DNA from: Dreissena polymorpha
Lineage: Eukaryota; Mollusca; Bivalvia; Myida; Dreissenidae
DNA: 64,000 nucleotides
Direction of reading: 5' to 3'
Assembly (NCBI RefSeq): GCF_020536995.1
Contig: NC_068366.1
Location: forward strand, 66,609,798-66,673,797
Below are positions 47,508-59,402 of the stretch, piece by piece. The notes below the pieces were generated by a model. It was not told the DNA's origin. It saw only the letters and a list, made by a program, of their open reading frames with translations, and searched no databases. Each line of letters begins with the position of its first letter. Positions within the stretch are counted from its first letter, which is position 1. The position numbers and the translations under genes are program-made.

Positions 47508-49627
47508 CTGTTTGGTGTGAAAAATACATGCTTTAAGTGAATCCATTAAATACTTACAACTAAAACGCTGCACTATCGGTTATGATATCGAATAATCGTC
47601 TAGTTTGAAGACCTTCAACATAACATTGAGATGCCATATTCGGCAAAAAGTTCTGATTTGAATTACGAATTTCTCTAGTTTGCTAAAAATGAACCAAAGA
47701 ATGTAATATCCGTAAGCATTATGTTAATACTGCAATCAGCATAAGTGGTTTTTGGACAATACAATTGTAGTTTATCAGTATCCATTATATCAGACGTATG
47801 TGCACAGAAAATAAAAATTGGCCAAAATGTATTGAGTGCATTTCTTGAACAAACTAATGAATTGAACCAAAGTTGATTTAAAATAGGTACATTTTCGATT
47901 GCGTTTCCAACCTTGCCATATTAAGTATTTTCCCGTCCACTAGTTAACATAATTTGACTTAGGTAAGTTATGTTATTATTCGCCGTTGCCGTTTTAAATA
48001 AAATATTCCTGCGTTATCGCAGCAGTTTAGCACTTCCATTTTCTGCTAGCGTGGCCAATTATGTCACGAGTACGTCCATTTATGAAAGGCCAGCGTTATT
48101 GCTACTTTTTACTTATTTTACGCAATTCAGTGCACTTGTTTTCTTAGTGAATATGCTCGCATAATATAATTAAAACATGTAGCAGTTATACTTTTTGAGT
48201 AAGGCACTTAAACGTGGCACTGTTTTGATCATGTCGTATTGTATTGCACAATTGGTTTACATCTCCCCATCTCCCCTTATGTCGAAATACCGGCTCCAAA
48301 CTACATAGGAGCCAACACCACTATCCTTTTGATTGTGTTTGCAAATTTCAATAACCCATGTCCTCGAAAATACTTTTCTAGTAACGCTCAAAATGTATAA
48401 TTGACCGACGGAGGGGTCCAACATACGAATGGACTGCATGTGTTGCATAAACACCAATAATTTAAATGACAACATAAGATACAAGCAAGGGTATGATAAA
48501 GATCGGGGATTGCAACAGAGCTATTCGCTGAACATATCACATATCTGCGTGGGGGTAGGTTTAATTTGTCTGACTTTACTTTTAAATTTACCGGTGTTAT
48601 TAAATATTACACAATGCGGTTAAATAAACAGTAACAGAAGAAAATAAAGCTCAATATTTCCAAGTAGAGAACAGTTATTGACTACATATTAAATAAATAA
48701 CATAATATGAATTATGGTTTATAAGCTGGTCACTTCTTAATCTGCACAAATAAACTAACAATGTATTTACTAAAGGTTCGGAAAACAGGTTCCAAACACT
48801 TGTCTATATAATATTCTGCTATTCAGTTATTTCACGTCTTAAAAATCAAAACTTGCAATGTGTCATCATTCCGTGTATAATTAAAGATGGTTGTGACCAA
48901 ATAATCGTAGGAAAATTACGTAGATAGATTTAACCTGGTCCTCATGACTAGTCCGTAGTAGTCGGTTTGATAATCATAAAACTCGTCCTAAACCGATATA
49001 TTGGTGGTTACATCGTAATGCTTTGATATGGTCGTTCCCATATTTGAAACTCATAATGAACTTATTTTTAATATGTATACGAATATTAGTTGTAAATGGA
49101 ATGCCCCATTTTGTTAAATAATAAGGATTAAATAACATTGTTGACAAGAACGTTGTAGCAAGTGATAGCAACTTGTTCAATACCGGAACTTCCAGTCTGA
49201 ATAACATCTCTGAGACCATCCGTCAGTGCGAATTTATCCTATTTTTGCTATTGTTTATGCAATTAGGAAGCTGACAAAAATAGTATAGCATTACAAGATA
49301 ATATATAAGAAAGACTTAAACGAATTACAAAGCTTGCATACAGTGTATGACAGTAAATAAGAGGGTTACGCCGTTATTTACCTTTATCGTTTTCACGAAA
49401 GCTATAATCTCGTTTTCCATTCCGGACGATGTCGAATGAATAATGAAACCTTAGTGAAATATTTTGTATCTAGTAATCAAGGAGTAAATTGTAACCATTT
49501 TGTTCCTAGTGTATGACTCAAAATTTAAGTTCAAAACTTGCATTAAATGCTGATTTAAATTTCATCCATCTTATATGATAGATATTCAGTGATATCAAGA
49601 AACAGAAAATTCCTTTGTTAATCGTAC
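47508..49627. other. Intron of Ig receptor gene 2
   Basis: No exon or recognised repeat. Confidence 0.4.
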
Positions 49628-49900
49628 TTGTAACGTGAAGATATTTTTCGGTATTGAACCGTTCAACGTCATTCCCCGCAACGCATACGTACTCCCCAGC
49701 GTCATTGTCAGTGGGATTGAAGATGATCAGCTTCCCATTCGCAGTTCCCTCGAAATCGCTGAAGTGCAGCCTGACAGTTGTGTTGAGCTCATTGCCATCT
49801 TTGAACCACTGTATGGTAGGCTTCGGAAAACCTCTCGCTTTGCAGTTGAGCTCCAGTTTGGTTCCCTGAACTATGTCTCTGGATACGATCTTGGGGCCAC
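49628..49900 (-). CDS. Ig receptor gene 2: Ig domain 3 (I-set), single exon
   Basis: A 273-base exon, phase 1 to 1, between ATTGTTACAG and GTACG. It encodes a textbook I-set domain: GTKLELNCKARG (B-strand Cys), TIQWFKDGNEL (core Trp), GKLIIFNPTDNDAGEYVCVA (D-x-G-x-Y-x-C with F-strand Cys), then a G strand. An NTT glycosylation sequon follows NEL. It is the best conserved exon in the window and anchors the whole gene. Symmetric 1-1 phase is typical of shuffled Ig exons. Confidence 0.95.
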
Positions 49901-50409
49901 CTGTAACAATGGCCTATGCAGAAAAATGTATGAAGCAAACACACAGTTTTAAAGACACGTGTACATGATCATGCAACTACATGTCTATAGAAACATTCTC
50001 TTCCTGAGTACAATTTATTCCACGTGTCTCGGTTTTGATTAATAAACATTTCGCCACAAATTGGAATTGAAGATTATTGTATTACAACATTAATCATTAC
50101 ACTTGTATTCCCAGTTTTTGCCCAGTTTTTAAATCAACATAAAAAGCTCATTATTCATAAGGAGCTTAATGTTAACGATTGTAATTGTTTTTACATAAAT
50201 TTAAATATAAACTTCACCATTATAAGGAAAATATTATTCTAGCATTATGCCCTTGTGTAAGGGTTAGTTTTAGTCTTAGCACACAGTACAAACATGTATG
50301 GATGTTTTACGACATGAGTGGCAAACTGTGCCAATACGTTTATATTACTGCAATAAAAGTACAATACTTTGCAAAGACGGAGAATACAGTGATACCCACA
50401 ATGAGTTAC
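49901..50409. other. Intron of Ig receptor gene 2
   Basis: No feature is recognised. Confidence 0.4.
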
Positions 50410-50555
50410 CGCGAAGAGCTACTGGCTTCGGAGTGATGACCGTCTTTTCCACAAAACTTGAAGGGTTGAATGTAACTATGCACTTGTACTCCCCCAAGTC
50501 ATCCCAATCTGCAATGTATGAGGCATTTTTTCTTTGTCTTTAATGCATATTACTT
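50410..50555 (-). CDS. Ig receptor gene 2: second half of Ig domain 2 (one base short)
   Basis: The acceptor GATTTTGCAG and donor GGTAACT are both good. The end of the exon reads ADWDDLGEYKCIVTF, the F strand of an Ig domain with its Cys. The exon is 146 bases, whereas phase 1 to 1 needs a multiple of three. Entering from the previous exon gives VICIKDKEK and then leaves the Ig frame at a run of six T on the plus strand (50526-50531). So either a base is missing there in this allele or assembly, or the gene is damaged at this point. The NAS-type sequon and neighbouring residues in the Ig frame look well preserved, which favours a recent or technical cause. Confidence 0.75.
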
Positions 50556-50653
50556 CTGCAAAATCCAACGGCGGACTCGGGTAAGTCGCGTTGTTTTTCA
50601 ACAAACATGCGCCACCTGATCATCAAGCACTAACGAGTTCTTCAAAAACAAGA

Positions 50654-51330
50654 AACCGTCGGGGACGGGTGATGCTCCCCAAAGGATTTTTTGTCACAAT
50701 ATTGCACTATATATTCAGATAAAAGGAAACGTCTTGAGGGCTCAGTAGTTGGGGGGGACAATATTTTTTTTATATAAAATTTCAAAGGGCCATAACTCTG
50801 TGAAAAATCATCCGACCAGAACCCGCTGATAATATGCACATCTTCTCTTGGTAGTGAAGCTTCCCATAAAGTTTCATTGAATTCCGGTCATTAGTTGCTC
50901 AGAAATAGCCCGGACAAGAATTGCACTATATGTGCAGTTAATGGAAAATTTCAAAGGGCCATAACTCTGTGAATAATCATCCGACCAGAACCCGATGATA
51001 ATATGCACATCTCCTCTTGGTAGTGAAGCTTCCAATAAGGTTTCATTGAATTCCGGTCATTAGTTGCTCAGAAATAGCCCGGACAAGAATTGCACTATAT
51101 GTACAGTTAATGGAAATTTTCAAAGGGCCATAACTCTGTGAAAAATCATCAGACCAGAACGCGCTGATAATATGCACATCTCCTCTTGGTAGTGAAGCTT
51201 CCCATAAAGTTTCATCGAATTCCGGTCATTAGTTGCTGAGAAATAGCCCGGACAAAAATTGTGCACGGACGGACACACGGACGGATGGACGGACAGACGA
51301 AGCGGCGACTATATGCTCCCCCAAATAAAA
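50654..51330 (+). repeat. Element with three 176-base tandem units, copy 2
   Basis: The same family as 2862-3436: three units with GGGCCATAACTCTGTG and GAATTCCGGTCATTAGTTGC, then ACGGACGGATGGACGGACAG, bounded by GATGCTCCCC on the left and TATGCTCCCCC on the right. It sits in an intron of Ig receptor gene 2. Confidence 0.85.
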
Positions 51331-51761
51331 CAACAGAAAATAATTATGATTTTCAAAACAGCATCGAAAACTCGTTTTGATGGATTCTACCAATTGCCGA
51401 AAACTATTGTTTTCGAGATGCCGAGGGTTAAACATTTCCTTTGAAAGAACAATTAAAAGTGAAAAGGTAAATATAAGTTAAATATTATTTTACTCTACCG
51501 TATGCGTTCAGCTTTTCAAGAGGTAAGAATTGCTACACTTATCTTCCTATATTCAGCCCTAACCAACCAATAATTACCTTATTTCATCTCATCTGTTGTT
51601 TATTAAAGAATCATAATTACCCAATCAAATTAGATTCAAATCATCCCCTTGAATTATTATATAATTTATTGACATATGTAAAAATTGCCGTTCAGAGAGT
51701 CGTGTTCAATTTTCCAAATTAACAAAAAAGCGATCTCAAGACTGACAACATGATGACTAAC
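51331..51761. other. Intron of Ig receptor gene 2
   Basis: No feature is recognised. Confidence 0.4.
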
Positions 51762-51956
51762 TAGGATTGTTGATAACAAGTGTTCCGTTGTTGAACGTCT
51801 GGTATTTGCCTCCGTCGATAAGATCCTGATCGTTAAATCCTTGCCAAGAAAACTCCACGCTATCGGGCCATCCACGTATCTCATAGCTTAGCGTTACTGG
51901 TCGAGAGTCCGAAAACAAATATCCAGAGTCCGAGAACATGGCATGCTGGGGCCTAA
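51762..51956 (-). CDS. Ig receptor gene 2: first half of Ig domain 2
   Basis: A 195-base exon after GTTTTTTTCAG and before GTTAGT, phase 1 to 1. It encodes RPQHAMFSDSG, then SRPVTLSYEIRGWPDSVEFS, then WQGFNDQ, and ends KYQTFNNGTLVINNP. It has the layout of an I-set domain (core Trp at EFSW, E strand GTLVI), but the B-strand Cys position is Tyr (LSYEI), so the usual disulphide cannot form with the F-strand Cys of the next exon. NGT is a glycosylation sequon. Confidence 0.8.
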
Positions 51957-53274
51957 CTGAAAAAAACGGTGCATTTTTTAAAATATAAATGTCAAACTTA
52001 TCTTTTATAATAAATGAAATTAATAAAGGTCAGGACATAATAATCTGGTAATAATAATAACGGCTTTATTTCTTGGATGAAAGCGAAAAGGTTCTAACTG
52101 CATCGCAAAATCCATGCATATTTTTTATTCAAATATGTTAATTCCAGGCAATTAATAAACAAGTAAAAGTTAAATTTGTCAAAGGTTCTAAGTGGAATTA
52201 AATTATGTTTGATGCAAAAAGGTTCTATTCGCTGTGAAGTGCTACGTAGAACACTTTTGGAAAATTAAATTAAAACTTTGTTCAATAAATGAGCAATATA
52301 TTTTGAACATAAACTATTTATAGTAAGACAACCTTCAGAACAGTTAATGTGGATAACATTATTTGCTTAGGCCTATTTTGTACTGAAAATGGGTATGTTA
52401 CGGGTCAAAGTGACGTGAGTGTACTGAGTGTTAAATGGAAGTATCAATCCCTGTAAGTAAGAAGTATACATATTTATCGAACGGTCGGTTTAGGTTGTTT
52501 TTTTTTTACAATTTGTAAGTCGTAATGCAACAAAGGTGAAAAACATCAATCTTCACACAGAGTTGTCGTTTTTTGCTCTCACATACAATTTCTGCCATCA
52601 CAAGAAAATCCTACCTGATTATTATTCATTTTATTGATTATGAAAAGTAGTATCATTTTTTCAATTATATTTTGAAAATAGTGTATAAGTTTAGGTTCAT
52701 AATAAAAATAATTAATTAAATTTTAAAAAGTTAAAACTATTGTAACATGTGGAATGCTTATGAAGATAGGGATTTGTTTCAGCTATGCTGGTTCCCGTCA
52801 AATGTCTGCGCGGAGGTTGGAAAACATGTGAGAACGTTATGAGTATTATATATAACATCAATACATGGAAGCAAGAAGTTTTGATGATAGACAAACGCAT
52901 CATTAAGGCAGCTGGAACCTTATGAGATCGGTAATATACGGGCGATAACGCCGTATACCGAAAGCGTTCGGCAACGATTGGACATCTCCGTCAAAGTCCG
53001 GAAATAATACTTAAACCACGCAATAAATGAGTGCTTTTTAATTTAGGAAGTAAAAACACAAAATAAATGTCTGCGTTTTTATTTCAGAACTTAAAGTATT
53101 CATCTCCTTAAGATTCATTAACGTTTAAGAAATTTTATTTTAAATAATTCGTTTGACAAAAGCTATTTTCGTTCCTGACGTCACGGAACATTGACATTTT
53201 GTTGCAAACTGAAAGTACCAAAAAAAACTAAGCGGTTTTCAAACACAAAGAAGAGCTGTCTTCATAGGAAGACA
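51957..53274. other. Intron of Ig receptor gene 2
   Basis: No exon is supported. Confidence 0.4.
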
Positions 53275-53537
53275 TATGCCCCCGAAAAACGCTTTTCGAA
53301 ACCTAAACACAGATGTCGAAACCTAAACGTGGTCAGGGTCAAAGGGGTAAAAAAAGTGTGTGCGTATGGAAAGGCCTTGCCCATATACACATGCATACCA
53401 AATATGAAGGTTACATCTGAAGCGACATAGAAGTTATGAGCAATTTTCGAAACCTTAACGCAATATGTGACGGACTGACAGACAGACAGACAGACAGACG
53501 GAAATGCGATCACTATATACCCACTTTCGGGGGCATA
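53275..53537. mobile_element. Short element with TATGCCCCCGAAA ends
   Basis: The left end TATGCCCCCGAAA and right end TTTCGGGGGCATA are perfect inverted repeats. A GACAGACAGACAGACAGACGG tract (53479 onward) precedes the right end, the same order as in the larger minisatellite elements. Confidence 0.8.
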
Positions 53538-53763
53538 AAAAGAATGTGATACCGATAACCAACGTTGTTATGCTGTTAAATAAGGGCAGTTTATTGCAGA
53601 CACATTACCATTACGGTATGTTGTTTTCACATTATATATACATAAACAAATATTATTTTTATCCATAGCTTATGAACAACTGCATGATTTATCGAGAATT
53701 TCTGTGCCTTATTGACACATTATATTGACACATTGGCTTGCAGTTTTGTTACTTTTTATTTAG

Positions 53764-53891
53764 GTGTTGGACATCTCTCAGATGTCATATGGAAGAATTG
53801 CCGTGAACGGTCTCCAGAGGCAATTTCCATATTGTCAAGTTTGAGTCAGAGCCAGCCTAAGTATCCTCCATTCTTGGAACAACGGATCTAA
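53764..53891 (+). pseudogene. Orphan exon-like piece, opposite strand to the Ig gene
   Basis: After a good acceptor (ACTTTTTATTTAG), 42 codons read VGHLSDVIWKNCRERSPEA, then ISILSSLSQSQPKYPPFLEQ, then a TAA that directly abuts a GTAAGA donor. Composition and helix pattern look like real protein, with a faint resemblance to a helical part of Dbl-homology domains. I cannot connect it to any other exon. It may be a stranded exon whose last codon has become a stop. Confidence 0.35.
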
Positions 53892-55432
53892 GTAAGACAA
53901 ACTTGTTTTTGGATTTATTCCTTGCGCATAAAATAAAACTCATTTAGGCCAGAGTTTTTTAATAAAAAGATTTTCGGATTTTTTTCCAAAACATGTCCAG
54001 TAGGAGGACGGAAAAAAAAAAGATGGTGACCAAAAATGCACTATGCTAAAAATGTTATGGTATGAAGTTCTTTGTATATTTCGTGACCAAAATAATAAAT
54101 GTCAATGAAATGTATTATGTTCTAAACATTCTCATACAAATATTTAGCAATAAACACATTTATTAACAGACCTGCATTTCATACGAATATAATTATAGTT
54201 GCATAATTTTCTTTTATCCGAAACAGTTTCTGTTACAAATGAAAATGCACAAACACGCAAATATGTCTTTTGCAAGTAATACAAAAAAAGTTATATTGTG
54301 TAGAGTTTCAACTCGTCATCATTTTTCATCGTGCAACACCTTTTTTTCATGTTTGATAATTTTGGGTCAGAGAGTTGTCTATTTGCGAAGTGCTTTTTGT
54401 CTACAAAATTGATTGTTTCTCATAACAAGCAATCCTATAAGCATCAGTATGAAACATAAAAAGGGATTACTGAATTCATGAAACAAACATTGTGCGATTG
54501 TTTTACAGTTTGAGGCATAGTGATTCCTGATAGAACTCATATTGCTGTTGTGGATTTGAAAACGGGTTCGAAAAGTTGTGAAACCATCAGTGCCGAATTA
54601 TGTTGAAGCCCCAAAAGTAGTTGGCATCTCTGTTGATGCTTATGGCAAAAATGTCCGTTTATAGTGGCGATGTGGAAAGTGTCTTCATTACAACATATAT
54701 ATTTTTTGCTATGTAAGATTGGAAATACCTTGACATTTTGTGGTAAAATGCAGATGTATACACGGGTTGCAGCCAAATTTGATATAGCAGAGTGTATAAC
54801 TGTCGCTTTTAATATGAAAATTAAATTATATGTGATGTGCAGATGTTTACTGAAGTAGGATGCGTGATAATGAATGGGGTTAGGCAAACGAAAAGTGTAA
54901 TTTCTTGAAATAGAAATGGTAAAACTTCCTGAATGTCATGTATAATGTATAAAATACATATAGTGTTAAATAAATATGTACAATATATTTCCTCCCACTA
55001 CAAGTTACAAATATGGTAATTAAAGTTTCTTGTAACTGAACGATTCGTTGTCGTTTTTGCCATTTTATCCAGATGAGTTTACATTTTATTGGAGATCAAA
55101 AGCACAATTTGCTTTCAATAATAAATTGCTAGGTTTCAAATGATAACATGCTTAGATAAGACTTGAAATTAAATTTTACTTGCGTTTTTAAGCTCTCAAA
55201 ATAAGTCTATGGCTTTTTCTTCCAAAGTGAATTATTTGTATTCTGTGTATGCATGGAGGGTGCCTCTTTTAATGATAATGTGCATTTTAAAATTTGTGAA
55301 TAAGCTTATTTATATTTTGCAATATGATAACAATAGCTTAACCGCTTATGCCTATGGACGATATCGAAAGAACCTTTTGGTCTAAACAGAAATAATATTT
55401 TACTATTTGGGAAAATCTAAAAGGAATCTCAC
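53892..55432. other. Intron of Ig receptor gene 2
   Basis: No exon is supported. Confidence 0.4.
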
Positions 55433-55595
55433 TGTCCACTATAACGATATGAATTATGGATCTTCTTAGAATCGGTTCATCTAAATAACATGTGTAGGAC
55501 CCTTCATCGGCAAAAGTGGTGGCATTCTTTATCAATGTCTTCGTAGTGATCGTAACTGTGTCATCACGGGGGCTCGTAGTGCTTGTCGTTGTTAT
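55433..55595 (-). CDS. Ig receptor gene 2: second half of Ig domain 1
   Basis: A 163-base exon after ATCTGTTTCAG and before GTGAGA, phase 0 in and 1 out. It encodes TTTSTTSPRDDTVTITTKTL, then NATTFADEGSYTCYLDEP (F strand with Cys), then a G strand SIIHIVIVD. The phase-0 entry matches the phase-0 exit of the exon at 56566. NAT is a glycosylation sequon. Confidence 0.9.
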
Positions 55596-56565
55596 CTGAA
55601 ACAGATACACAGAACAGCACTAACTTAAATCAAGAGTGTTTCGTTCCAAGCTCGGTCATCAGTTCACCAACGCAGAAGTTTCGCCAGTTCTAACTGTTAT
55701 TTCTTATTCCAGTAACTGACATATTCCCTGCTTTAATTGTACCGGGAACTAATAACTGATCTACATTAGTCTGATGTACATGTAATAGTTATGTGACAAC
55801 ATTTTGAATTGAACGTGTCATTAAAAGACTAGTAGGTCAGCGCTCTGCCAATTGAAATGGGCAGCTAGCTGGCCCGATATCATAATGACTACTATTATCT
55901 TATACTCGGCTTCAGTGACAATCGGGAAAATTTAATTAAAACAGATCATCTTTAAGGAAGAAAATACTATGTTAGTGTTATAAACATCAAGTTTTAGAAA
56001 GGCTTCGAAAATCTGAACGACATAGGGCGAGTTGTGACATGTCTGTTTTAGCAGAACAAATCTTGGATATTTGGCACTAACCTGGTATAACATTTATCCC
56101 ATTAGTTGTTGTCCTTATTAAAATAAAAAAAGGAAATAGCACAACAACTGTAAAGTAATCGATCTGGGTCCTGCAAATTAACGAAATAATGGGCAGGTAA
56201 GCTTTATACCAGCAAGCTCAATACTGCAATCTGTATTCCTAGATAATATATGTTGACAATGCACTTTTTGTTTTGTGAAAGTTGTTTCTTCTTTCCCGTG
56301 CAGTAAAAAAACTGCAAAAATTAACTGGTGAACACATTTCCAATGATCATTTATTCTGGGAAAACCTGTGATCACACAATTTAAAGTCCAGACCTAGTTG
56401 ATTGAAGCATTTTGTTTACTGTACCAGTACGCCCTCTGGTAACATGTTTGTGTTCTAAAACCATTTTATAAATATTAACTGGTACATTTAAGACCTACAA
56501 GCTGGGTTAATAAAAGTACATTTCGGATGATTGAATTGTTACGTATGTGCATCAGTATAACTTAC
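55596..56565. other. Intron of Ig receptor gene 2
   Basis: No feature is recognised. Confidence 0.4.
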
Positions 56566-56726
56566 CTGATATCCCATATCATTTCCAACTAGTATATCCA
56601 TATCGTCCTTCCGAAAAGAAAGCGGCGATGCGCTTCCTTTATAGGTGTTAATACACTCTAATTTCAGCACATCTCCTTTTAATATTGGAAGCCGAACAAC
56701 GGGAGGTAAAAGCAGCAGACTCGGCA
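56566..56726 (-). CDS. Ig receptor gene 2: first half of Ig domain 1
   Basis: A 161-base exon after CAACATTTTCAG and before GTAAGT, phase 1 in and 0 out. It encodes LPSLLLLPPVVRLPILKGD, then VLKLECINTYKGS (B-strand Cys), then PLSFRKDDMD with Phe at the usual Trp position. It is paralogous to 3514-3680, including the identical TGCCGA start and the phases. It joins to the signal exon through a Leu codon split after its first base. Confidence 0.9.
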
Positions 56727-56859
56727 CTGAAAATGTTGAACACAACTAAGAGCGCTCACACTTATTACAATATTCTGATTCGTCGACAATTATGGAAAGC
56801 TTTGACTGTCTTTTACGTATACAATGAACAGTGTTGTGTCAAAATAGAAGTATATTTAG

Positions 56860-57045
56860 TCACTTTGTCAATATATTAAGTCAATATGTCATTATATTGG
56901 GTGCTTGTGTCAATATATTATGTCAAGCCACACTTATATTGAGTCAACGAACCTATATATCATGTCGATGTGACCTTATATTATGTCAATACGTCATTAT
57001 ATGAGGTGCATTTGTCAATATATTATGTCAAACCATCCTTGACTA
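56860..57045. repeat. ATTATGTCAATA tandem repeat
   Basis: Two units of about 100 bases, each built from shorter words of the type GTCAATATATTATGTCAA. It lies just left of the large array. Confidence 0.75.
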
Positions 57046-57097
57046 ACCCATTATTAACGTTTTCTATTTAAACATTTCCTTAAACAATAAGTGTTCC

Positions 57098-59402
57098 GCG
57101 GTCGGAAACATATGCCCCCAAACAGGGCTTTGAACGAGTGACCCCAACTTCAATATGGGTAATCTACTGTCCAAGACCAATGCGCATGTGAAGTATCAAG
57201 CCAGTCGGTAAATTCGTTCATGAGTTAATGATCGGAAACAATGTTCACACTTATTGCGGCAGTGACCTTGACCTTTGATCTAGTGACCCTTATTTCAATA
57301 GGTGTCATCTACTGTCAAAGGCTAATGCGCATGGGATGTATCAAGCAAATTGGTCGATTCGTTGACAAGATTTCGATCAGAAATACTTTCCCACTTATCG
57401 CGCCAGTGACCATAACCTTTGACAAAGTGATCTCAATTTCAATAAGGGTCATCTAGTGTCCAATGGCGATACACATAAGAAGTATCTAGCCAATCAGTGA
57501 ATCAGTTAACGAGTTATTGATGGAAAACGATTTTACAATTACTGTGTAATAGTGACGACCTTGACCATTGAACTAGTTACTCCAATTTCAATAGAGTCAT
57601 CTACTGCACAAGGCTAATGCACATGGTAAGTATAAATCAAATCGGTAAATCAGTTGACGAGTTATTGATAGGAAACAATTGTACTTTTAATGTGTAACAA
57701 TGACCTTGACCTTTGACTTAGTAACCTAAATTTCGAAAGGGGTAATATGAGCTTCGATGCCAATACACATGCTAAGTATAAAGCCAATCGGTCGATAAGT
57801 TGACAAGTTATTGATCGGAAATAATGTTGACACTTAGTGTTATAGCGACCTTTCACCTAGTGACCCCCATGAAAATAGGGGCCATCTACTTCCAACGCTA
57901 ATGCGCATGTGAAGTACCTAGCAAATCAGTCAATTCTTTGACGAGTTATTGATCGGAAATGATTTTCATATGAAATGTGATGGTGACCTTGACCTTTGAT
58001 CTAATGACCCCAATGTCAATAGGGATATTTACTGTCCAAGGCCAATGCACATGTGAAGTATTAAGAGAATCAGTCAATTAGTTGACGAGTTATTGATCGG
58101 AAACGATTTTCAAACTAAGTGTGATAGTGAGTGTGACCATAACATTTGACCTAGTGACCCCAATTTCGATAGGAGTTATCTACTTTTCAAGGTCAATGTA
58201 CTTGTGAAGCATAAAGCAAATCGATAAATTTGATGTCGAGTTATGGATCGGAAACGATTTTAACACTAAGTGTGATAGTGACCTAGACCTTTGACCTTGT
58301 GGCCTCTATTTCAATAGGGGTCATCTACTCTCCAAGACCAATGTATATGTTAAGTATCTATGCAGTCGGTCAATGCGTTGACGAGTCATTGATCAGAAAC
58401 CACTTAGTGTGAAAGCGACCTTGACTTTAGACCTAGTGACCTCAATTTCAATATGGATCATCTACTGACCAAGGCCAATGCACATGTGAAGTAGCAAGCC
58501 AATCGGTCAATTGGTTGACAAGTTATTGATCGGAAACAATTTTTACACTTAGTGTGATAGTGACCTTGTCCTTTGACTTTGTGACCCCAATTTCAATAGG
58601 GGTCATCTACTTTCCAAGGGAAATGCACATGTGAAGTATCAACCCAATCGGTCGATTGGTTGACGAGATATTTATCGGGTCCGATTTTCACACTAAGTGT
58701 GATAGTGTTGTTGACCAATTGGTCAATTCGTTGGCGAGTTATTGATCGGAAACCACTTCGTGTGATGGTGACCTTGAAATTCGACATAGTAACCTCAATT
58801 TCAATAATGGTCATCTACTGTCTAAAGCCAATGCACATGTGAAGTACCCAGCTAATCGGTCAATTGTTTGACGAGTTATTGATCGGAAATGATTTTCACA
58901 CTTACTGTGATAGTAACCTTGAACTTTGACCTAGTGACCCCAATTTCAATGTGGGTCATCTTCAGTCCAATGCCAATGTACATGTGAAGTATCAAGCCAA
59001 TCGGTCAATGGGTTAACGAGTTATTGATCGGAAGAGATTTTCTTACTTGATGTGATAGTGACCTTGACCTTTGACTGAGTGACCCCAATTCTACTAGAGC
59101 CCATAGACTGTCTAAGACCAATGCACATGTGAAGTAGCAAGCCAATCGGTCAATTCGTTGACGAGTTATTGATTGGAAACGGTTTTCACACTTAGTGTTA
59201 TAGTGACCTTGACCTTTTACCTAGTGACCTCAATTTCAATAAGGGTCATCTACTGGTCAAGGCAAATGCAATCGGTCAATGTGTTGACGAGTTATGGATC
59301 GGAAACGAACTGGTCTATCGACATTCAGAATGGTCTACCGAAAGACAGACCGACCGACATCCAGCAAAACAATATACCCCCTTCTACGAAGACGGGCATA
59401 AC
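57098..59402 (+). repeat. Tandem array of about 143-base units (about 15 copies)
   Basis: Units repeat GTTGACGAGTTATTGATCGG, AGTGTGATAGTGACCTTGAC, CTTTGACCTAGTGACCCC, AATTTCAATAGGGGTCATCT and CCAATGCACATGTGAAGTA. The array starts by a TATGCCCCCAAACAGGG end and closes with GACCGACCGACATCC and ATACCCCCTTCTACGAAGAC. The unit length and the GACCTTGACCTTTGACC core are shared with the 144-base family, so the two are probably related. It lies inside intron 1 of Ig receptor gene 2. Confidence 0.9.
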
